Assembly: GCA_944392465.1 (NCBI GenBank)
Contig: CALXWR010000003.1
Location: 1-59,916 of the forward strand
DNA from: an uncultured Clostridia bacterium
Lineage (GTDB): Bacteria; Bacillota; Clostridia; TANB77; CAG-508
Direction of reading: 5' to 3'
Length of the DNA: 59,916 nt
The position numbers and the translations under genes were made by a program. The notes under the pieces were generated by a model. It did not search any database. It was not told the origin of the DNA and was given only the letters and a program-made list of their open reading frames with translations. How positions within the stretch are numbered: the first letter of the stretch is position 1; each line of letters opens with the position of its first letter. Shown in pieces: positions 19,981 to 29,557 of this stretch.

Positions 19981-21768
19981 CTACTTAACTTTAGCTAATT
20001 TCAAAATTGTTTCATTTAACTTTTCTTCTAGTTGCTTTATTTCCTCTGCAGTCATATTATTGGTATTTTCTAGTTTTTTAATTATACTATTTCTTGTATT
20101 GGTTAATTTTTCTTTATTATATGTATTTAGCAAGTCCTCTATACATTTATTAATATCTGATATTCCAAAATCATCAGCCATAATTCCAGATAAATAATTT
20201 ACAACTTCCTCTTCTTCAAAAAAATCTATTATGTTATTCACATTTCCTTTAGAATATTGTTCATAAATTTTAGATATTATCTTTTTATTTACTTCAGAAT
20301 GTATATCCTCTACTGTTATCTTATCTTTAATCGCTCTATAACTCTCTTCTGGATAGTTAACTAGAATATATATAACCATTTTTTCTCTTTTAATCACAGT
20401 AGCATCTATTTTTTCTTCTTGTTTATTATTTATGTATGCTTTTACAGGTGACCTTTCTAATACTTTTTTATCACTTGTTTTATTATATATTAATTTATTA
20501 ACTTCTCCATATATTGCTTCCTTAGATATACCATATTCTTTAGATATTTTATCAATGTATATTTCTTTTTCAATATTGTTATCTACTTTTGACAGTATTT
20601 TTGCTACTTCGTTCAAGAATTTAATCTTATCATTTACATTTTCTATGTTTAAATTTTGTTTTAATATTTTTACTTTAAATTCTACTAATGATATCGCATT
20701 ATCTACACATTTTTGAAATCTCTCAGGTCCGTATTTTATAATAAACTCATCTGGATCTTTTGCTCCATATATTTGAAGCACACGAATATCACACCCCATA
20801 TTTTGAAGTATCTCAAGCCCTCTTAACGTAGCTGCTTGTCCAGCACCATCAGCATCATACCCAATAATCACTTGTTCACTATTTTTTCTAAGTAGCCTTC
20901 CTTGCTGTTCTGTTAATGCTGTTCCAAGTGATGCTACAACATTAGTAATACCTCTCTGATATAGGGAAATTGCATCCATATATCCTTCAACTATTATTAA
21001 TTTTTTTGTATCTCCTTTTTTGGCAATGTTTAGTCCAAATAAATTTCTTCCCTTGCTATACACAATATTCTCTGGAGAATTAATATATTTTGGTTTACTG
21101 TCATCTAATACTCTTCCTCCAAAAGCTATAAATCTTCCTGTTGTATCTTGAATTGGTATCATAAGTCTTCTTCTAAATCTATCAATAAATCTTCCATTAT
21201 CTGATTTATTTACTAAGCTTGATGCTAAAATTTCTTCTTCAGTATAGCCTTTACTTTTTAATACTCTATAGAGTTCATCAAAAGTTCCAGAATAACCAAT
21301 TAAAAACGATTTTAATGTTCTATTATCGAGTTTTCTTTTCTTAATATAATTCTGTGCTTCTTTTGATGTTGGCTTATACAAGTTTGCATGATAAAATTTA
21401 GCTGCTATTTCATTAATTTCATACACCTTTGATTTTAAGATAGCTTTTTTATTATCTTGGTAACTATTATCTAATGTAGGAAGAGTAATATTTGCTCTAT
21501 TTGCTAATAACTCAATCGTTTCTCTAAAATCTATGTTTTCTATTTTACTAATAAAATGAATAACATTTCCACCTACCCCACAACCAAAACAGTGAAAAAT
21601 TTGTTTATCTGGTGAGACAGAAAAAGAAGGAGATTTTTCTTTGTGAAACGGACATAATCCAAAAAAGTTTCTTCCACTTCTTTTTAGTGTTACATACTGT
21701 GAAATTACGTCTACGATATCATTGCTGTTTTTTATTTCTTCTATTAATTCTTCACTATATCTTACCAA
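19981..21768 (-). CDS. dnaG: DNA primase DnaG
   Basis: Makes RNA primers for replication. Visible in order: the CHC2 zinc-binding domain ([24 protein letters not shown]) at about residues 37-65, the primase core ([11 protein letters not shown]), Toprim motifs EGYMDAISL and [11 protein letters not shown] near 262-312, and a C-terminal helicase-interacting domain. At 595 residues it is normal length. The start is TTG at 21766-21768 with AAAGG upstream. It heads the dnaG-rpoD pair; a Spo0A-box match lies 35 bases upstream. Confidence 0.96.
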   Translation of the reverse strand: MVRYSEELIEEIKNSNDIVDVISQYVTLKRSGRNFFGLCPFHKEKSPSFSVSPDKQIFHCFGCGVGGNVIHFISKIENIDFRETIELLANRANITLPTLDNSYQDNKKAILKSKVYEINEIAAKFYHANLYKPTSKEAQNYIKKRKLDNRTLKSFLIGYSGTFDELYRVLKSKGYTEEEILASSLVNKSDNGRFIDRFRRRLMIPIQDTTGRFIAFGGRVLDDSKPKYINSPENIVYSKGRNLFGLNIAKKGDTKKLIIVEGYMDAISLYQRGITNVVASLGTALTEQQGRLLRKNSEQVIIGYDADGAGQAATLRGLEILQNMGCDIRVLQIYGAKDPDEFIIKYGPERFQKCVDNAISLVEFKVKILKQNLNIENVNDKIKFLNEVAKILSKVDNNIEKEIYIDKISKEYGISKEAIYGEVNKLIYNKTSDKKVLERSPVKAYINNKQEEKIDATVIKREKMVIYILVNYPEESYRAIKDKITVEDIHSEVNKKIISKIYEQYSKGNVNNIIDFFEEEEVVNYLSGIMADDFGISDINKCIEDLLNTYNKEKLTNTRNSIIKKLENTNNMTAEEIKQLEEKLNETILKLAKVK

Positions 21769-21802
21769 TTTATTCTAACCTTTCTATCATATACTTATTT
21801 TA

Positions 21803-21809
21803 TTCGACA
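21803..21809 (-). promoter_or_regulatory. Candidate Spo0A box upstream of dnaG-rpoD
   Basis: TGTCGAA on the minus strand matches the established Spo0A-binding heptamer exactly, 35 bases before the dnaG start. A 7-base match can occur by chance, so its position in the leader of the dnaG-rpoD pair is the only extra support. Confidence 0.35.
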
Positions 21810-21856
21810 TAAAGTCTTTAATTCCTTCTTACGCACTTACAGTTTTTACCTACAAT

Positions 21857-21883
21857 AAGGTCGTATCTGCTAGATACGACCTT
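21857..21883 (-). terminator. Terminator between carD and dnaG
   Basis: Perfect 12-bp stem (AAGGTCGTATCT / AGATACGACCTT, 3-base loop) 33 bases after the carD stop. The minus-strand tail is only weakly T-rich, while the plus-strand tail (TTCTTTTG) is better, so efficiency on the relevant strand is uncertain. Confidence 0.6.
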
Positions 21884-21915
21884 TCTTTTGTAACATTTTT
21901 ATACAATAAATTTTT

Positions 21916-22494
21916 TTACACATTTTCACTTGTTCCAGTTCCATTGAATGGAATAAATTTACTAACAATATTTTGATTAATATCAATATTTTCTTGTGGT
22001 AGTTTATATTCATCAAATGATATATTGATTTTATTTTCTACTTGTTTTTCTACTTCTTCTTGTGAGGCATGTTCTGCAAGTACAAGCTCACTTACAAGTA
22101 TTTGCTTAGCATTATTAAGCATTTTCTTTTCTCCGGTAGATAGACCCTTTTCTTTTTGTTTAAAGCTTAAATTTCTAACAACATCTGCTACTTCATAAAT
22201 ATCTCCGCTCTTCATCTTTTCCATATTGTCCCTATATCTTTTATTCCAATTTTGAGACATTTCTGTTTCGTTTTCTCCTAATACAGCCATTACTTTTCCA
22301 GCTTCTTCTTTTCCAATTATATTTCTAACACCAACTTCTTCTGCTTTGTTGGTTGGAACCATTACTTTTACCTCTCCAGGCATTTTAATAATATAATAAT
22401 TTTGTTTTTCCCCTAATATGTCTTTTTCTTCTATTGCATCAATTGTTCCTGCCCCATGCATTGGATATACAATTTTATCACCTATGTTAAACAT
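21916..22494 (-). CDS. CarD/CdnL-family transcription regulator
   Basis: A 192-residue protein beginning MFNIGDKIVYPMHGAGTIDAI, the CarD N-terminal Tudor-like domain that binds the RNA polymerase beta subunit; the C-terminal helical domain follows (NWNKRYRDNMEKMKSGDIYE, VVRNLSFKQKEKGLSTGEKKML). Proteins of this family stabilise open promoter complexes, often at rRNA promoters. AGGAGG precedes the ATG, and a consensus promoter (TTGACT-17-TATAAT) lies upstream. Monocistronic, bounded by terminators on both sides. Confidence 0.9.
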   Translation of the reverse strand: MFNIGDKIVYPMHGAGTIDAIEEKDILGEKQNYYIIKMPGEVKVMVPTNKAEEVGVRNIIGKEEAGKVMAVLGENETEMSQNWNKRYRDNMEKMKSGDIYEVADVVRNLSFKQKEKGLSTGEKKMLNNAKQILVSELVLAEHASQEEVEKQVENKINISFDEYKLPQENIDINQNIVSKFIPFNGTGTSENV

Positions 22495-22574
22495 ATAGGT
22501 CCTCCTTTCTAAAGTAAAATTTTCTAATACGAAGTTAAAGAAAGGGTTTGCTTCTCTTTTTCAACTACATTTCT

Positions 22575-22603
22575 ATTATACTACAAAAAATGGCAAAAGT
22601 CAA
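22575..22603 (-). promoter_or_regulatory. Sigma-A promoter of carD
   Basis: Minus strand: -35 TTGACT (22598-22603), 17-base spacer, -10 TATAAT (22575-22580). The -35 box lies inside the dut terminator hairpin. Confidence 0.7.
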
Positions 22604-22613
22604 AACTTTTGCC
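22584..22613. terminator. Terminator between dut and carD
   Basis: GGCAAAAGT / ACTTTTGCC stem with 4-base loop and T-runs on both strands. The 185 bases between it and the dut stop (22614-22798) hold no gene that I can support. Confidence 0.7.
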
Positions 22614-22798
22614 AGTTTTTTTGCACATGTTTTACTTGTAACTACTTGTCCTCTAAGCTTTTACAATTTTTTAATTTTTTTCTAGTTATTATACAATATT
22701 TCCTTTAATATTCTTCTTAGTTGTATGTGCTGTATCACATTTCACTGTAATATGTCATTACTTATTATACTAATCATACGCTAAGTATTTTTTATAAA

Positions 22799-23260
22799 TT
22801 ACTTACTTGTTGAACCAAAACCTCCAAGTCTTTCTCCTTCTGCATTATCATCATCTGCAACTAAATATTTTTGAAATACAGCTTGTCCAATTGCTTCCCC
22901 TTTTTTTATTAGTACATCTTCATCTTTAATGTTAAAGAAAGCAAACATAAAATGTCCATCATTATCTGGATTTCCATAATAGTCTTTATCTATAACTCCT
23001 ACACTGTTTGCCATCACTAATCCTTTTTTCTTAGGATTAGAACTACGGTTATATAAAAACATTACTTCATCATCTTGCATATATGCTTTTAATCCTGTTT
23101 TCACTAGTGTAGGTGCCATACCTTTTTTAAAACTAGGTATTACTACATCTTCTGCTGCTTCTATATCATATCCTGCTGAATATTTAGTTTTTCTAACAGG
23201 TAAATTTATTTTTTTATCTTCCCATCCTTTAGCTATTTCAAAACCTCTTACTTTTTCCAT
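22799..23260 (-). CDS. dut: Deoxyuridine 5'-triphosphate nucleotidohydrolase (dUTPase)
   Basis: Hydrolyses dUTP to dUMP, keeping uracil out of DNA. All five dUTPase motifs are visible in the 153-residue protein: AGYDIEA, YNRSSNPKKKGL, NSVGVIDKDYYGNP (with the catalytic Asp), GQAVFQKY, and the C-terminal ERLGGFGST arm. A short N-terminal extension (VRGFEIAKGWEDKKINLPVR) resembles trimeric dUTPases of phages and Clostridia. It lies 33 bases downstream of the EamA gene on the same strand. Confidence 0.93.
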   Translation of the reverse strand: MEKVRGFEIAKGWEDKKINLPVRKTKYSAGYDIEAAEDVVIPSFKKGMAPTLVKTGLKAYMQDDEVMFLYNRSSNPKKKGLVMANSVGVIDKDYYGNPDNDGHFMFAFFNIKDEDVLIKKGEAIGQAVFQKYLVADDDNAEGERLGGFGSTSK

Positions 23261-23293
23261 TTATATCCTTCTCTCTTTCTATGTTATTTAATA

Positions 23294-24202
23294 CTATTCA
23301 AACGACAATGTAATCATTGCTGCTATAATTAACCCAATTAATACATATTGTCTTCTTTTTAATTTTTCTTTTAAGAAAATTCTTGATAATATTATTGTTA
23401 CAATACTATATGCTGCAATATATGGTGAAGCAAGTGCTGCATCTCCAAATGCAAATGCATAAATATATGTATATTGACCTGCTGTTTCCACAAGTGTTCC
23501 AGCAAGTTTTAGTTTATTATTTTTAAAATCAAATATTTTATATTCTCTATCTTTAAATTTAAGTACTATTAATGCAATTATACCTACAACCGCATATATA
23601 AATGAATACGCAATTATAACTTGTTCTGCAGATAAATCTGCTTCTAGTGTATAGTCATCCATAAATGAACCTATACCATCTAATAATAAATATCCTAATG
23701 CAAAAGCTATACCTTTTATATATAAAAGATATGCTCTTTTAGCATTCTTTTCATCTTCCTCTTTATTTCCTGATTCAATTCTTAATACTTCATCTTTATT
23801 AACTGATAGCAAAATCATACAAATTATTATAACTGCTATTGCTATAATTTGTGGTACACCAACTGTTTGACCTAATATTAATATACAAAGTATAGTTGTT
23901 ATAGCACAAGATGAATTTTGAATTGGTGATAAAATTGAAACCTTAACCAAAGTCATTGCTTTATATGTACAAAACATAGATGCTATGTATATAATTGCTA
24001 TAGGCAAATATGTTTTTATCATATCAAAGTTTACTTCTGTTCTAGTAACAAGCATAAAAATTAACGCACATATTCCAAGTATTATTCCATTAAATGATAT
24101 TAATTTTAGTACACTATGTCTTTCATGTGTAGATACTTTTTTAAATATTGTTTCTGATGTACCCCAAAGTAGTACTGTTATTGTTGCAAATAAAAGCCAC
24201 AT
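23294..24202 (-). CDS. EamA/DMT-superfamily permease
   Basis: A 302-residue integral membrane protein with about ten hydrophobic helices in two repeats, the EamA (drug/metabolite transporter) layout: MWLLFATITVLLWGTSETIF at the start, SPIQNSSCAITTILCILIL at the end of the first repeat, and ALASPYIAAYSIVTIILSRI followed by LKRRQYVLIGLIIAAM in the second. Substrate unknown. AGGAGGAATAAAA places the start. Two copies of a 14-bp palindrome lie immediately upstream, hinting at a dedicated repressor. Confidence 0.8.
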   Translation of the reverse strand: MWLLFATITVLLWGTSETIFKKVSTHERHSVLKLISFNGIILGICALIFMLVTRTEVNFDMIKTYLPIAIIYIASMFCTYKAMTLVKVSILSPIQNSSCAITTILCILILGQTVGVPQIIAIAVIIICMILLSVNKDEVLRIESGNKEEDEKNAKRAYLLYIKGIAFALGYLLLDGIGSFMDDYTLEADLSAEQVIIAYSFIYAVVGIIALIVLKFKDREYKIFDFKNNKLKLAGTLVETAGQYTYIYAFAFGDAALASPYIAAYSIVTIILSRIFLKEKLKRRQYVLIGLIIAAMITLSFE

Positions 24203-24215
24203 TTTTATTCCTCCT

Positions 24216-24253
24216 ATAAATATATTTATCTTTGTTAATATAAATATATTTAT
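24216..24253. promoter_or_regulatory. Two 14-bp palindromes upstream of the EamA gene
   Basis: ATAAATATATTTAT, a perfect palindrome, occurs at 24216-24229 and again at 24240-24253, 24 bp from start to start. They lie between the promoter region and the ribosome-binding site. The AT-only composition raises the chance of coincidence. Confidence 0.4.
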
Positions 24254-24324
24254 GGACCATTTATATATTTCACTTATTCCAACCCCTTTATTTTCATTTA
24301 ATTTATAAATGTTTCTTTTTTGCT

Positions 24325-25065
24325 TTAGTCATATTTTCTAACATTATTCATAATTTTCATAATATTTACATATGACTCATTAAGAAATTCAATAGCCTCT
24401 TTTTCTATTTCACTATCTTTTATGGAAATCGTATATATTTTTTTGTTTGAATTATTTGTAGTAATTTTTAATTTTAAATCAATCAGTTCTTTCCCTTTTC
24501 TAGATCCAATTCCTATAATCGCTCCAGTCTGCTTGTTAGTAATATCCTTTCCATTTTCATATATTCCACAATTAATTATTTCTTCATATCTTATTAATTC
24601 ACATGTGTTTTTATATGTATTTATAATTGCTAATACTCTATTACGATTATCAAAACAAATAATATTTGAATTATATTTTATTTTTTTATCAAAATTATAT
24701 TTTTCTAGTTCTTGATTAATTTTTGTTTGTTCTATTTCTCTTTTTATTTTTTCTTTACTTGGTACTAAAATCCAATGAACAATGAAGGAAAACATAGCAA
24801 TCATATATGCTAGTAATGATATATAAATAAATGGCAATGTAATATTTATTTTATCTGTATTTTCTGAGTTATCATTTATATTTAAAACTACATTAAATAA
24901 GCAAATAAATATAATTGATAATATTCCAAATATTATTAGCTTTCTTCTATATGTTTTTAATTTTTCTTTATATTGTCTAATATTTTTATTATATATTTTT
25001 TTATTAATTTTATTTATTGATACTAAAAACAAAATTATAGTCAATATAAGTAAAAATATGCCCAT
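24325..25065 (-). CDS. Hypothetical membrane protein, 246 residues
   Basis: No family recognised. Hydrophobic segments at about 2-17 (FLLILTIILFLVSI), 45-63 (LIIFGILSIIFICLFNVVL) and 80-103 (LPFIYISLLAYMIAMFSFIV) are followed by a soluble C-terminal domain of about 135 residues (NIICFDNRNRVLAIINTYKN, then GIGSRKGKELIDLKLKITTN, TISIKDSEIEKEAIEFLNES). The tail resembles PH-like domains of membrane-anchored sensors in overall pattern, but this is only a guess. Codon use and base composition match the neighbours. Confidence 0.6.
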   Translation of the reverse strand: MGIFLLILTIILFLVSINKINKKIYNKNIRQYKEKLKTYRRKLIIFGILSIIFICLFNVVLNINDNSENTDKINITLPFIYISLLAYMIAMFSFIVHWILVPSKEKIKREIEQTKINQELEKYNFDKKIKYNSNIICFDNRNRVLAIINTYKNTCELIRYEEIINCGIYENGKDITNKQTGAIIGIGSRKGKELIDLKLKITTNNSNKKIYTISIKDSEIEKEAIEFLNESYVNIMKIMNNVRKYD

Positions 25066-25202
25066 TTATTTCCCTCCATTTTATATGTGTCAAGATTTTA
25101 TCATATTTATTTGATTTTTACAATGGTTATTTTAGTTCATTGTTTGAATTATATCTGCAAATATAACTCTCTGTATATTTAATCTCTACCTTTTTTCACA
25201 CG

Positions 25203-25251
25203 CAAAAACACCTCTATTTATTGTTATTTTAAGCAATAAATAAAAGGTGTT
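25203..25251 (-). terminator. Terminator behind spo0A
   Basis: AACACCT...AGGTGTT arms extended by TATTTATTG/CAATAAATA with a small asymmetry, then TTTTTG on the minus strand. It lies about 115 bases past the spo0A stop. Confidence 0.7.
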
Positions 25252-25261
25252 GGTTGGTTTT

Positions 25262-25297
25262 ATAAATGCTTGTTTATGGCCATAAACAAGCATTTAT
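25262..25297. repeat. 36-bp perfect palindrome
   Basis: Two 18-base arms meet with no spacer at GG|CC (25279/25280); the left half includes AAATGCTTGTTTATGG. It lies between the spo0A stop codon and its terminator and has no T-run of its own. Unexplained by any gene. Confidence 0.75.
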
Positions 25298-25368
25298 TGG
25301 TGGTAAAAATACATCTGGAAGTTTTTTATAAATTTATGTAATGTTACTCCCAGTTTGTTTTTATGGCT

Positions 25369-26187
25369 TTACGCACTCTTTAATTCAAGCCTCAATTTAT
25401 CTGCAATCATTGCTATAAATTCCGAATTTGTTGGCTTGCCTTTTGCTGCAGATACCGTATATCCAAATATTCTTTCTACTACGTCTTGTTGTCCACGTCC
25501 CCATGCTACTTCTATTGCATGACGAATTGCACGTTCTACTCTACTTGGTGTTGTGTGGTATTTAACAGCTATATCTGGATATAATTGTTTTGTAATTTGA
25601 TTAATTACATCAATATCATTAATAACCATAATTATAGCTTCTCTTAGATATTGATAACCTTTAATATGTGCAGGAACACCAACTTCATGTATAATATTTG
25701 TAACTAATGCTTCTAAATTATCTTCATTACTTCTTCTATCAGGGGATATATCTATATACTGCGTTTTTATTTCTTTTGATATAAAATTATTTTTGCCTTG
25801 TACTGGTTGATAATACTTTAATTCCTTTATTCTTTTAATTAATATCATAATGTCAAAAGGTTTTACTATGTAATATTGTGCTCCTAATTCAATTGCTCGC
25901 TGTGTTATTTTGTCTTGACCTACTGCAGATAAAATTATACAGATAGGCTTTTTTTCTAAATTAGCTGAATTCAATTTTTCTAAAACTCCTAATCCATCTA
26001 AATGAGGCATTATTATATCTAGTAATGCTATGTCAGGTTTTGTTTCCATTATTTTTACAAATGCTTCATCACCATCTCTAGCAACTCCTACTACTTCAAT
26101 GTCCTCGTCTTCTGATAAATACTTTACTAATGTTTTTGCAAATTCTTGGTTGTCATCTGATACTAAAATTCTGATTTTTTCGTTCAA
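25369..26187 (-). CDS. spo0A: Sporulation transcription factor Spo0A
   Basis: Master regulator of sporulation entry. The 272-residue protein has a receiver domain (IRILVSDDN, phospho-Asp in [15 protein letters not shown], Lys in YYIVKPFD) and the DNA-binding domain with the family signature [20 protein letters not shown]. Length and signature match clostridial Spo0A. The start is TTG at 26185-26187 behind an AGGGGGA. It is monocistronic, with its own promoter and terminator. Confidence 0.97.
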   Translation of the reverse strand: MNEKIRILVSDDNQEFAKTLVKYLSEDEDIEVVGVARDGDEAFVKIMETKPDIALLDIIMPHLDGLGVLEKLNSANLEKKPICIILSAVGQDKITQRAIELGAQYYIVKPFDIMILIKRIKELKYYQPVQGKNNFISKEIKTQYIDISPDRRSNEDNLEALVTNIIHEVGVPAHIKGYQYLREAIIMVINDIDVINQITKQLYPDIAVKYHTTPSRVERAIRHAIEVAWGRGQQDVVERIFGYTVSAAKGKPTNSEFIAMIADKLRLELKSA

Positions 26188-26232
26188 TTTCTTATCCCCC
26201 TATCAATTTAATTGTAAATATTTTACATTTTG

Positions 26233-26261
26233 ATTATATATCTTTTTCCAAATTTTTACAA
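26233..26261 (-). promoter_or_regulatory. Promoter of spo0A
   Basis: Minus strand: -35 TTGTAA (26256-26261), 17-base spacer, -10 TATAAT (26233-26238), about 45 bases before the start codon. Confidence 0.55.
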
Positions 26262-26294
26262 TAGTTTTTGATAAGTTTTTTTAATAATTTTCAT

Positions 26295-26930
26295 TTATTC
26301 TTTTTTATCTATTAGTTTTATGTCTATAACGTTTAATTTAAGTATATTTATATTCATTTCGTTGTATTTAATATTTTCCAATCTTTCTTTATTTTCTTTT
26401 GTTGCTTCAATTGTACAAATAATATTTTCTAAGTATTTAGTATCTATTATTTCTATACTATTTTGGTTACAAAAATATTTAAATTTATCTAAATCCTGAT
26501 AATTTATTACTATTTCTATTTCATAGCCTTCTTCTTTTTCTAATATATTCGTTTTATTTATAGCTTTGGCAGTAGCTTCTGTATATGCTCTAACCAATCC
26601 ACCTGCTCCAAGCAAAATTCCACCAAAATATCTTGTAACAACTATTAATACATTACACAAATTATTCTTTTCTATAACATTTAAAATAGGAGAACCTGCA
26701 GTTCCACTTGGCTCTCCATCATCACTAAACTTTTTCTTTTGTATTCCATCTTCTTCTACTATATACGCATAGCAATTATGTCTAGCATCATAATATTTTT
26801 TCTTTATTTCATGTAATTTGTTTTCTGCTTCTTCTACACTATTTACATTAAAAATATTTGCAATAAATTTTGATTTTTTTTCTTCTATTATTGCTGTAGC
26901 ATTATTTTTTATTGTTTTTAATTTTTTCAT
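26295..26930 (-). CDS. YigZ/YvyE (IMPACT) family protein
   Basis: A 211-residue member of the UPF0029/IMPACT family. Signature segments: EKKSKFIANIFNVNSVEEAE, YYDARHNCYAYIV, FSDDGEPSGTAGSPIL and VVTRYFGGILLGAGGLVRAY, followed by the C-terminal DUF1949 domain. Role not firmly known; relatives are linked to translation regulation. Last gene of a minus-strand operon that starts with the CNNM gene. Confidence 0.88.
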   Translation of the reverse strand: MKKLKTIKNNATAIIEEKKSKFIANIFNVNSVEEAENKLHEIKKKYYDARHNCYAYIVEEDGIQKKKFSDDGEPSGTAGSPILNVIEKNNLCNVLIVVTRYFGGILLGAGGLVRAYTEATAKAINKTNILEKEEGYEIEIVINYQDLDKFKYFCNQNSIEIIDTKYLENIICTIEATKENKERLENIKYNEMNINILKLNVIDIKLIDKKE

Positions 26931-26945
26931 ATATTACCCTCTTTT

Positions 26946-28214
26946 TTAATTCATTCCAGCGGTAAAACCTGTAGAATATGCTATTTGTAAATTAAATCCA
27001 CCTGTATATGCATCTACATCTATAATTTCTCCAGCAAAAAATAATCCCTTTACTAGTTTAGATTCCATTGTTTTTGGATTTATTTCACTAATTTTTATGC
27101 CACCAGATGTTATTATTGCTTCATCTATTGCTCTAAAGTCTTTTATGTAAATCTCTAATCCTTTCAAAATAGTTACTATCTTCTTTCTTTCCTCTTTAGT
27201 AATTTCATTTACCTTCTTTTCTGGGTTTATTTGTGATAGTTTAATTATTGTTTCTATCATTTTCTTTGGCAATAATTTATTTAAGCAATTTTTATATTCT
27301 TTATTTTTTTCCTCGCTAAAATCTCTTAAAATTCTATCATCTAGTTTTTTCTCCGTTAGTGCTGGTTTTAAATCTATTTTTAGTTCTATTTTTTTATTTT
27401 TTAATAATTCATCTATGTTTTTATACCTTAATAAATGTGCTGATGCACTTAGTATAATCGGTCCAGATACTCCAAAATGTGTAAAAAGCATTTCTCCAAA
27501 ATCTTCATATATAGTTTTGCTTTTCTCTAAATCTATAAATTTAATTCCAACATTTTTTAAGCTAAGTCCTTGCATGCTTTTGCATAATTTCAAACTGTTT
27601 TCATGTACTGTTAACGGAACAAGTGATGGTCTAATCTTAACTATTGTATGCCCTATTTCTTCTGCCATTTTATAGCCATCTCCTGTTGAACCTGTACCAG
27701 GATAACTTTTTCCTCCTGTTGATAAAATTACTTTATCTGCTTTTATTTCTTTCTCTTTTCCATCAATATTTGCCAATACTCCATATACTTTTTTATTGCT
27801 ATTGGTTAATATTTTGTTTACTCTACAGTTTGTAATAATTCTTACACCTAACTTTTTTACAACTTTAATCAAAGCTTTTTGAACATCTTGTGCTCTATCA
27901 GTTATGGGGAAAATTCTATTTCCTCTTTCTACTTTAGTTTCAAGACCTTCTTTTCTTAATATTTCTAATATATCTTTATTAGTAAAATTATTAAAAGCAC
28001 TATATAAAAATTTACCATTACCTGGCACATTTTTTATAAATTCATCCATAGGAAGATTACTTGTTATATTACATCTTCCTTTTCCTGTAATCAATATTTT
28101 TTTACCTGGCATATCCATTTTTTCTAAAATTATTACTTCATTATCTTTATTTTTTGATGAAGAAATAGCAGCCAGCATTCCGGCTGCTCCTCCTCCAATT
28201 ATTATCACTTTCAT
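26946..28214 (-). CDS. HI0933-family FAD-dependent oxidoreductase
   Basis: A flavoprotein of about 422 residues starting MKVIIIGGGAAGMLAAISS (dinucleotide fold), followed by EKMDMPGKKILITGKGRCNI and VILSTGGKSYPGTGSTGDGY, and ending with GGFNLQIAYSTGFTAG. This is the HI0933/BaiN-like family; substrate not predictable. The start at 28214 is chosen because GGTGATTAAA lies just before it and the GGGAAG motif should be N-terminal; the open frame runs further upstream. Part of the CNNM-YigZ operon. Confidence 0.85.
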   Translation of the reverse strand: MKVIIIGGGAAGMLAAISSSKNKDNEVIILEKMDMPGKKILITGKGRCNITSNLPMDEFIKNVPGNGKFLYSAFNNFTNKDILEILRKEGLETKVERGNRIFPITDRAQDVQKALIKVVKKLGVRIITNCRVNKILTNSNKKVYGVLANIDGKEKEIKADKVILSTGGKSYPGTGSTGDGYKMAEEIGHTIVKIRPSLVPLTVHENSLKLCKSMQGLSLKNVGIKFIDLEKSKTIYEDFGEMLFTHFGVSGPIILSASAHLLRYKNIDELLKNKKIELKIDLKPALTEKKLDDRILRDFSEEKNKEYKNCLNKLLPKKMIETIIKLSQINPEKKVNEITKEERKKIVTILKGLEIYIKDFRAIDEAIITSGGIKISEINPKTMESKLVKGLFFAGEIIDVDAYTGGFNLQIAYSTGFTAGMN

Positions 28215-28285
28215 TTTAATCACCGTTTGATCTAATTTACGTTTTAACAAAAATTTTTTTAATACTCTTATAATTTCCAAGCAAA

Positions 28286-29542
28286 TTATCTTTTTAGTGT
28301 ATTCATGTTTTGTATTGCTTTAAGTACTCCTAATTTTCCATATTCATATGTAAGTCCTCCTTGCATATACGCAATATACGGATCTCTTATTGGTCCATCA
28401 CATGAAAGTTCTATAGATGAACCTTGTGTAAACGCTCCAGCTGCCATTATTACTTTATCTGTATATCCTGGCATATCCCATGGTTCTGGAATTGAATCTG
28501 AGTCAACTGGTGACCCCATTTGTATACCTTGACAATATTTTATAAGCTTATCCGGATCTCTAAAAATTATATTTTGAACAATATCTGCTCTTTTGTCATT
28601 ATACCTTGGCTCAACATCATATCCTAAATCTTCTAGTATTTTACTTGCAAACACAGCTGTCTTTAAGCTACTTGCAACAACAGATGGAGCCATAAACAAT
28701 CCTTGTAAAAAAGATTTTGTTATTCCAAGTGATGGTCCTACCTCTTTTCCTTCTCCTGGAGATGTTAGTCTTTCTGCTGCTAGATTTACTAAATCTGCTC
28801 TTCCTGCAATATATGCTCCATTAGGTGCAATTCCTCCACCAAGATTTTTTATAAGTGAACCTACAATTACATCTGCCCCAATTTCAATAGGCTCTTTTTT
28901 GTTAACAAATTCACAATAACAATTATCTATCATTATTATTACTTCTTTATCTACTTTTCTAATTTGTTTAATTACTTTTTCTAATTTTTCTAAATCTATA
29001 CTTTTCCTTGTACTGTATCCTTTTGATCTTTGTATTTCTATTAATTTAACTTTTCCTTGTTTTAATCTTTCTTCTATTTTTTCGTAGTCAAAATCATCAT
29101 TTACTAAATCTATTTGCTCGAAATTAATCCCATAAGATTTTAATGAACTTGGATTATCTACAATTCCTATTACTTCATCTAAAGTATCATATGGTTTTCC
29201 CGTAATACTTAACATTATATCTCCAGGTCTTAAAAAAGCAAAAAGTGCCACAGTTAAAGCATGTGTTCCAGATATAAATTGTCCTCTTACAATACAATCT
29301 TCTGCTTTAAATACATCTGCAAATACCTTTTCACATGTATCTCTTCCAATATCACCGTATCCATAACCAGTTGTTTGATTAAAGTGTATATCAGAAATTC
29401 TGTTATCATGAAATGCCTTCAATACTTTCATTGAATTATATTCACATACTTCCTCTATCTGTTTAAATACTGGATTTATTTGTTCTTCTGTTTCTATAGC
29501 TTTTTTTACTAATTCGTCTGATATTCCTAATTCATTATACAT
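28286..29542 (-). CDS. YnbB-like PLP-dependent enzyme (methionine gamma-lyase family)
   Basis: A 418-residue fold-type I PLP enzyme. It shows FHDNRISDIHFNQTTGYGYG, RGQFISGTHALTVALFAFLR, the Asp/Asn region IMIDNCYCEFV, and the PLP lysine segment GSLIKNLGGGIAPNGAYIAG. These are diagnostic of the family once called 'aluminium resistance protein' and annotated as methionine gamma-lyase-like; true substrate uncertain. It lies 15 bases after the WG-repeat gene in an operon. Confidence 0.87.
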   Translation of the reverse strand: MYNELGISDELVKKAIETEEQINPVFKQIEEVCEYNSMKVLKAFHDNRISDIHFNQTTGYGYGDIGRDTCEKVFADVFKAEDCIVRGQFISGTHALTVALFAFLRPGDIMLSITGKPYDTLDEVIGIVDNPSSLKSYGINFEQIDLVNDDFDYEKIEERLKQGKVKLIEIQRSKGYSTRKSIDLEKLEKVIKQIRKVDKEVIIMIDNCYCEFVNKKEPIEIGADVIVGSLIKNLGGGIAPNGAYIAGRADLVNLAAERLTSPGEGKEVGPSLGITKSFLQGLFMAPSVVASSLKTAVFASKILEDLGYDVEPRYNDKRADIVQNIIFRDPDKLIKYCQGIQMGSPVDSDSIPEPWDMPGYTDKVIMAAGAFTQGSSIELSCDGPIRDPYIAYMQGGLTYEYGKLGVLKAIQNMNTLKR

Positions 29543-29557
29543 TTTTTCATATCCCTT

